In this document: in pieces, positions 62,069 to 64,000 of the stretch | Numbering within the stretch: position 1 is the first letter of the stretch | Layout: each line of letters starts with the position of its first letter | NCBI RefSeq assembly: GCF_004570845.1 | Contig: NZ_SPQZ01000005.1 | Span: 62,001-126,000, forward strand | Reading direction: 5' to 3' | Source: Orlajensenia leifsoniae | Lineage (GTDB): Bacteria; Actinomycetota; Actinomycetes; Actinomycetales; Microbacteriaceae | DNA length: 64,000 nucleotides | Notes under the pieces: generated by a model | Told to the model about the DNA's origin: nothing | The model's input: the letters and a program-made list of their open reading frames with translations, nothing else | Database searches by the model: none | Translations under genes and position numbers: made by a program

Positions 62069-64000
62069 ATGAGCGCAGCGGCACGGATCGACGCTGCGGA
62101 GGGGCTCGCGCTCCTGCGCTCCGACGGTCTCCTCGTGGCTCCCCACGTCGCCGGCTTCCTCGTGCGGGCCGTCGACGGCGACCCGGCCGCCCTGCGGGAG
62201 TTGGCGTTCGTGCTCGACGCGCGGCAGCTGATCGGGGCGCGAGCCCTCCCCGACCCACTTCCTGTGACCCCGCGCATCGAGCAGCTCCACGGAGCACGAC
62301 TCGACGCTCTCTCGCCCGCCGATCGTCGCACTCTGCTCATCGCGGCCGTGAGTGTGGTGAGCCGCACCGGAATCCTGCTCGGCGCATCGGGCGCCACGAT
62401 CGACGGCCTGGTGCATGGGGAACTCGTGGGAGCGCTGCAGCTGGTCTCCGGCCGCTTCGCCGTGGCCGATCCGCGCGTGCGCGCGCTCGTGCACGAGCGC
62501 GCGAGCCTCGCGGAGCGCACCGAGGCCCACGCCGCCCTCGCCGTCACTCACGAGTCACGGGCGGACTGGGACCTGGCCGCCTGGCACCGGTCGCTGTCGG
62601 CCCTGGCCGGAGACCCCACCCTCGCCCCGCGTCTGCTGGCACTGGGACGCTCGGCCCTCGCCGCGGGCGACGGGGTCTGGGCTCTGGCGATCGCCCGCGA
62701 GACCGCGAGCCATGCGCGCGGCGACGACCTCGTGCGGGCCGTCGCGCTGGCCGGGGCGTCCGCACTGCACGCCGGCCACGTCGACGATGCCGTCGAATGG
62801 CTCCGGCAGGCCACGGCGTCACCACGGCTGACGGATGCTGCCGCGAGCCTCGGCGCCTACACCCGGGCCGTACTGCTGGCGGAGGGCTTCATCCCCGAGG
62901 ACGAGCTGCTCGCCTTCGCGGCGAACGCTCGGGCCGCCGCCGACGCGGGCGCGGAAGCGGAATCATCGCGCCGTGTGGCCGAGAGCCTGGCCGAGGCTTT
63001 CGATACCGCCGCGTCGCTGTTCGCCGAACGAGGCTCCCGCCGGGGCGTCACCCGCATGCGCCGAGCCGCCCAGGAGACCAGGCACGACGCGGGGATCGAC
63101 CGCCCGGACCGCACGCGGTCGGCCGCCGAGGACTGGGCCGACGCCCTCGCTCCCCGACCGGCATCCCGTGCCTCCGAGGACGTGCCGGCCGCCCCGGCTC
63201 CGGGCCCCGACCACGTCGTCGGCTTCTCGACCCGTGCGTGCGCTGAAGCCATCGGACTCGCCAGGGCCGAGAGATTCGGCGATGCCAGAAGGGTCGTCGC
63301 GCGGGCCGTCGTCGGTCAGGCCTCGATCCCGACCCCGTTCCGCGCACGCGCCGACCTCCTTCCGGCTGCTCCTCGCGCCTCGGCGCTGATCGAGGCAGAG
63401 CTCGTGGTCGTGCGCGCTCTCATCGACTGCTGGGCTGGCCGGCACGCCCGCGCGGCGGACGACCTGCGCGAAGCCGCCCTGCGCCTGCCCGTCTCCCTCG
63501 TCTGCGGCGGGATCGCCGCCGCATTGCTCCTGCGTCTCGAGGCCTTCCGCGCGGCGTCGCCCGGAGCACCCGGAGTCGAACCCGATCCCGTGGCGGCCGC
63601 CGTCGCCGAGACGGCTCCGGTCGCCGGGCAGGAGGCCGACCGCGTCGAGCACCGCATCGATCAGGCCGTCACGGCGTGGCTGGCCGGAGACATCGGCTCC
63701 GCAGCCTCGCACCTGCTGGTCACGGGTTCGACCACCAGGACCGGACGCGGTGCCGTGTTCCCCCTGCCCGGCATCGACGACACCGTGGTGCTGGCCGAGG
63801 CCGGGTGGACCCACGCCGCCCGGGCGAACCTCGCCGCACTGCACGGGAAGTCCGGCGGCGAACGCAGCGCCGACGCCAACGCCGACGCGATCATGGGGTT
63901 CGCCCTGCACCGGGCGGCGGCGGTGCTCCGCGCCGAACTCGCCCTCGACGACGTGGCCGATCGCTCCGCGCGGATCCGTCGAGCGGAGGAGTTGAGTGCG
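62069..64000 (+). CDS. LAL/LuxR-like helical protein lacking the N-terminal ATPase, truncated by the window end
   Basis: The reading frame from ATG 62069 (after GGGAGGAG) stays open for 644 codons to the right edge. The first 190 residues match the part of large LuxR (LAL/MalT-like) regulators that follows their ATPase: LRELAFVLDARQLIGARALP, DPLPVTPRIEQLHGARLDAL, HERASLAERTEAHAALA, DWDLAAWHRSLSALAGDP. Long Ala-rich TPR-like helices follow to the edge, ending RIRRAEELSA, the point where a C-terminal LuxR helix-turn-helix would normally start. There is no P-loop. It is probably a transcriptional regulator that has lost or never had its ATPase module; the DNA-binding domain must be checked beyond the window. 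Confidence 0.75.
   Translation, partial: MSAAARIDAAEGLALLRSDGLLVAPHVAGFLVRAVDGDPAALRELAFVLDARQLIGARALPDPLPVTPRIEQLHGARLDALSPADRRTLLIAAVSVVSRTGILLGASGATIDGLVHGELVGALQLVSGRFAVADPRVRALVHERASLAERTEAHAALAVTHESRADWDLAAWHRSLSALAGDPTLAPRLLALGRSALAAGDGVWALAIARETASHARGDDLVRAVALAGASALHAGHVDDAVEWLRQATASPRLTDAAASLGAYTRAVLLAEGFIPEDELLAFAANARAAADAGAEAESSRRVAESLAEAFDTAASLFAERGSRRGVTRMRRAAQETRHDAGIDRPDRTRSAAEDWADALAPRPASRASEDVPAAPAPGPDHVVGFSTRACAEAIGLARAERFGDARRVVARAVVGQASIPTPFRARADLLPAAPRASALIEAELVVVRALIDCWAGRHARAADDLREAALRLPVSLVCGGIAAALLLRLEAFRAASPGAPGVEPDPVAAAVAETAPVAGQEADRVEHRIDQAVTAWLAGDIGSAASHLLVTGSTTRTGRGAVFPLPGIDDTVVLAEAGWTHAARANLAALHGKSGGERSADANADAIMGFALHRAAAVLRAELALDDVADRSARIRRAEELSA

Overview
The window is a high-GC actinobacterial chromosome segment, most likely from the family Microbacteriaceae (order Micrococcales). 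Support comes from strong GC bias at third codon positions, many GTG starts, chains of genes joined by 4-nt ATGA overlaps, DUF2510 and DUF4192 proteins, and the actinobacterial gene order lysA-hom-thrC-thrB-rho-prfA ... sua5-wecA-like-atpIBEFHAGDC. No tRNA, rRNA, CRISPR array, insertion sequence or phage gene was seen, and no gene-free stretch exceeds 300 bases.

Positions 1-1785 hold the start of a polyamine-type ABC substrate-binding lipoprotein (minus strand) and a divergent alanine dehydrogenase. Positions 1861-19736 (all minus strand) form a nine-gene block: FHA protein, PP2C phosphatase, membrane Ser/Thr kinase, a 1976-residue surface protein with Ig-like and FnIII-like repeats, MoxR ATPase, DUF58 protein, TgpA-like membrane protein, zinc-ribbon FHA protein, and an EccC/FtsK-like ATPase. 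Most junctions overlap by 4 nt. This is the best candidate for an undescribed system: a phosphorylation-controlled envelope assembly or secretion machine. Notable oddities are a TgpA whose transglutaminase triad has been lost, an EccC-like motor with no visible WXG100 partner, and repeated DTVLRPRR motifs that look like phospho-acceptor sites.

Positions 19913-23267 are an Lrp/AsnC regulator, a class III aminotransferase and a FAD amine oxidoreductase, probably for polyamine or amino-acid catabolism. Positions 23324-32657 carry a DUF2510 membrane protein, a DUF4192 protein, a SAM methyltransferase, a TetR-controlled heterodimeric ABC exporter, an aldo/keto reductase and a metallo-beta-lactamase-fold hydrolase. 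Positions 32839-35387 carry ogt-tag DNA alkylation repair, YaaA and a small P-loop kinase.

Positions 35414-45109 hold the complete F1Fo ATP synthase operon with an unusually short epsilon subunit, an AtpI-like protein, a WecA-like transferase and TsaC. Positions 45223-50778 hold a DrrAB-type exporter with a divergent TetR, then a HelR-type RNA polymerase recycling ATPase preceded by a palindrome resembling the rifamycin-associated element, and a small conserved protein. Positions 50870-54508 hold prmC, cysK-cysE and prfA. Positions 54620-61802 hold rho and the threonine/lysine genes. The window ends inside an LAL/LuxR-like helical protein with no N-terminal ATPase module.
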